Below are positions 61,636 to 64,000 of a stretch of DNA of 64,000 bases, piece after piece. Location: positions 1 through 64,000 of the forward strand of contig NZ_JACXAD010000003.1 in NCBI RefSeq assembly GCF_014699115.1. Direction: 5' to 3'. The DNA is from Hymenobacter montanus (GTDB lineage Bacteria > Bacteroidota > Bacteroidia > Cytophagales > Hymenobacteraceae). The notes beneath the pieces were generated by a model that saw nothing but the letters and a program-made list of their open reading frames with translations, did not search any database and was not told the DNA's origin. The position numbers and the translations under genes were made by a program. The first letter of the stretch is position 1. Each line of letters begins with the position of its first letter.

Positions 61636-62246
61636 ACCGTCGGGCTAGGCTCGTCAGCCTGTTTATAAGCGGGCCGCTCATAAAAGGGTCGGAGCAGACG
61701 AATGACGTCCAGGGCGTCGGCCAGGGCTTCGTGAGCTACTGCGCAGTCGTCGAAGCGGGCGCGCGCCTTACAGATGCTCATATTAGGCAAGCGCGCGTCC
61801 TTGTGCCAGTTAAGGTAAAAGGCGGCGGGGTCGAGCATGGCGGGGTCGGCGCGCACGAGGGTGCCCCAGCCCGGTAGCTCTTTGAGGAAGCCCAGGTCGT
61901 AGGAAGCAATGTTTTTACCCGCCATGGTCACGACCACGCAGTCTTTGGCGTCGGGCCGAAAGCCGTGGGCCAACAAAAACTCGCGCAACTGAAGTAGCAG
62001 CTCGGTTGGGGTGCACAGCTCGGGGTTGGGCGTTTTCCGCGCTAGTTCTACTAATAAGCGGGCATTCAAGGCCAGGGCGCCCGCCGTGCCCACGTATTCG
62101 GGGTGGCGCACCAGGCGCCGGAAGGCGGGTAGCTCGGCTAAGGGCCGCGGGTGCCGGGAGTCTTCGATAACGGCAGCCAGTTCCAGCACCTGGTGGCGCT
62201 GGGGGGCGGGGCCGGAGGTTTCGAGGTCGAGGGAGACGTAACGCAT
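61632..62246 (-). CDS. DEDD-family 3'-5' exonuclease
   Basis: 204 residues of the DnaQ/RNase T fold. Exo I motif LDLETSG with D7 and E9, Exo II-like D in NIASYDLGFL, and Exo III in HEALADALDVIRLL (DEDDh type, H and D present). It lacks polymerase or BRCT domains, so it is a free-standing exonuclease of unassigned substrate. It overlaps the stop of the convergent response-regulator gene by 4 bases. The ATG at 62246 gives the motif at the expected distance. Confidence 0.87.
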   Translation of the reverse strand: MRYVSLDLETSGPAPQRHQVLELAAVIEDSRHPRPLAELPAFRRLVRHPEYVGTAGALALNARLLVELARKTPNPELCTPTELLLQLREFLLAHGFRPDAKDCVVVTMAGKNIASYDLGFLKELPGWGTLVRADPAMLDPAAFYLNWHKDARLPNMSICKARARFDDCAVAHEALADALDVIRLLRPFYERPAYKQADEPSPTV

Positions 62247-62627
62247 GAGTAAGTGTACGAACCAACCCGGAATGGTACTGTCCCCTTGGCCTGATAGCTA
62301 CCAAGCGCCTTCTCAAGCAGACCGTGGGGCGCATTAGCCTGGTTCTCTCGAAAAGCATTGTCCGCAGTGTTGGCGATGTCGTTGGGGCCGTGTCGCAAGG
62401 GTTGTTTTTCTAGCGGGAGCAGTCCGATGCTGCTCGTTTGGGGCAAAGCGAGCTTGAACCGAAGAGGCAAGCAAAAAGCTGAGTAAGCCAGTAAAGTCAA
62501 AAGGGCTGCTTAAGCGTGACAAAAACGGCCCGGATAGGTCTTATTCGAGTAGCGAGCCTTCTTTTGTTTTGCTTGGCCGGAGAAGCAGCCCGGCAGCGTT
62601 GACCACAATGGGCATCGGTTCGCCGGA
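62247..62627. other. intergenic region upstream of the truncated surface protein
   Basis: About 380 bases with overlapping minus-strand frames of 62-120 codons, none with a motif. It probably contains the promoter of the exonuclease gene and eroded 5' sequence of the downstream surface protein gene. Nothing else was noticed. Confidence 0.35.
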
Positions 62628-63917
62628 GTGCAGTTGGCTTACGATGTGATACTCTATCAAGTGGTGCTGTTGCCGCCGCCCTGGACTTCCGGCTCATCAA
62701 CGAATGGGTGCGCTATTGACCGCTATCTCTGGTTGACCGCGGACCTGCAAGGCCCTGTTGAAAACCCGGACTACTATTTCACGGCCACTGGCCCGGAAGC
62801 TGCCGAAGCTGCCGACAACCTGATGCTGACGCAGGGGTGGAGCCGATTTAAGTGGGAAGACGTACTAGCCGCTCCCAAGCCCTTCGACTTCCTGCCGGAG
62901 CTTAATTGGCCCCTGGTGGAGGCGCAGTTTACCCAGGCCGGTACCAATAGGTCCCGGGGTGGGGTGACGGCCTACCTCGCCGCTCCCAGCCGCATTACTC
63001 AGCTCAGCATCGCTCAGAGTAATGCTCAAGGCCGGGCCTTGTTTGAATTGCGGACATTCCATTCGCCGAAGGAACTCGTTTTGCAGACAGAGGCCTGGCA
63101 GGATAGCACTTGCAAGATGACAATCCTCGACCCGTTTTCGACGCGCTATACGACGGCCCCACTGCCACCCTTTGGCCTCACCCCACGCTTTCAAAGCGAT
63201 TACGCTAAGCGGCACCTGCAGGCTCAGGTACAGCAAATTTTTGCCGGCAAGTACCAGCCGCGCTCCGCCCAAGTACGGGTCGATAGCTTATCCTTTTATG
63301 GTAAGCCCAATGAAACGTATCTGCTGGACAAGTACACCCGCTTTAAAGTAATGGAGGAAGTGCTGCGCGAGTACGTACCGGGAGTAGTAGTCCGAATCCG
63401 AAAAGACGGCTTTCACCTGCTGGTGGTGGATCAGGTGAATAAAACCGTGATGCAGGAAAACCCCATGGTGCTACTAGATGGAGTGCCGGTCTTCAATATC
63501 AATAAAATTATGGCCATGAATCCACTCAAGATTCAGCGGCTTGAGGTTGTTGATGGCCATTATTTTCACGGCCCAGTGGTGTATAGTGGCATCGTCAGCT
63601 TCACGACTTACAAGGGCGACCTGGAAGGATTTCCGCTCGATGCCCATGCCTTGGTGCAGGAATACGAAGGCGTACAGCAGCACCGGGAGTTTTATGCTCC
63701 TCGCTACGACACGCCGCAGGCCGCTACAAGCCGCTTGCCCGACTTGCGTAACTTACTTTATTGGAATCCCAACATTACCACCAGCAAAGAACCCCAAAGG
63801 CTGGAATTCTACACCGGCGACCAAGCCGGCCGCTACTTGGTGGTGTTGCAAGGACTCGCTGCTACTGGGTTGTCGGGCAGCCACAGCTTTGTGCTGGAAG
63901 TGAAGCCAGTACTGTAG
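62628..63917 (+). pseudogene. surface protein with TonB-plug-like region, 5'-truncated
   Basis: The frame is open for 429 codons, but recognisable protein begins only near 62715 (IDRYLWLTADLQGPVENPDY). The rest matches the C-terminal half of large Bacteroidota exported proteins that combine macroglobulin-like (MG2) and plug-like domains: DNLMLTQGWSRFKWEDVL, a middle beta-rich region, PMVLLDGVPVFNINKIMAMN and YSGIVSFTTYKGDLEGFPLD. The signal peptide and N-terminal half are missing upstream, where the first 29 codons look random. Probably a truncated gene, although the part present has no internal defect. Confidence 0.6.
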
Positions 63918-64000
63918 TCTGATAGGCCTCGTGAGTCCTGCCATATTATGGCGTGGAGCAGGGAGCTTTCGTTGCACGGGGCGAGGCAGCTGGTTTACAC

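Noticed and set aside
1..64000. tRNA, rRNA, tmRNA or replication origin
   Set aside because: None was recognised by reading; no T-loop-like GGTTCGAATCC with a matching acceptor stem was found. A covariance-model scan would be decisive.

Overview
The window looks like a chromosomal segment of a Bacteroidota bacterium close to Hymenobacter. Several things point there: a type IX secretion sorting tail on a fungalysin-type protease, a TonB-dependent receptor with a carboxypeptidase-regulatory N-terminus, TAnnTTTG promoter-like motifs instead of clear Shine-Dalgarno sequences, a kynurenine route for tryptophan catabolism, high GC with AT-richer islands, and many short palindromic intergenic elements. 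All assignments are made by reading the sequence; nothing was searched.

Layout. 0-3.4 kb is a decayed accessory stretch: a broken PhoD-like phosphatase, an internally deleted IS481 transposase and unrecognised debris. 3.5-18.8 kb is mostly ordinary chromosome: two small acidic/hydrophilic proteins, pterin carbinolamine dehydratase, rsmI overlapping lnt (lnt carries an in-frame palindromic repeat), an inositol monophosphatase, small conserved proteins, a radical SAM/SPASM protein, a TlpA-like protein, radA, and a signalling pair made of a cyclic-nucleotide-binding-type histidine kinase (frameshifted in its last ATP-binding box) and a response regulator fused to a thioredoxin-reductase-like flavoprotein. 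18.9-25.8 kb is a minus-strand nucleotide-sugar block (rfbA, a 4-epimerase, rfbB, galE, a UDP-sugar 6-dehydrogenase, a WbpD-like acetyltransferase). Its gaps hold palindromes of different sequence.

26.2-49.8 kb interleaves two themes. One is kynurenine/3-hydroxyanthranilate catabolism: a 2-aminomuconate-semialdehyde dehydrogenase at 26-27.7 kb, then an SDR protein, 3-hydroxyanthranilate dioxygenase, ACMS decarboxylase and kynureninase at 43.6-49.8 kb, with kynurenine 3-monooxygenase further on at 59.3 kb. The other is an island (27.9-43.5 kb) with remnants of IS5, IS1, IS481 and IS3 elements, three family-2 glycosyltransferases of the polyprenyl-phosphate-sugar type, and the most unusual feature of the window. 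This is a repeated module of a small lipoprotein with a beta-sandwich-like domain next to a multi-membrane-span GT-C-like protein. There are three intact lipoprotein genes and one wrecked copy, and one GT-C-like protein carries what looks like the same domain fused to its C-terminus. I infer an envelope glycan-modification system: GT2 enzymes charge a lipid carrier, GT-C proteins transfer the sugar outside the membrane, and the lipoproteins bind or present the glycan.

49.9-64 kb holds a membrane protein, an AlkB-type dioxygenase whose 3' end recurs as a pseudogene 4.5 kb downstream, the secreted M36 protease, an IS5 tail, a TonB-dependent receptor, kynurenine monooxygenase, a LytTR response regulator, a DEDD exonuclease and a 5'-truncated surface protein. 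I saw no rRNA, tRNA, CRISPR array or replication origin.
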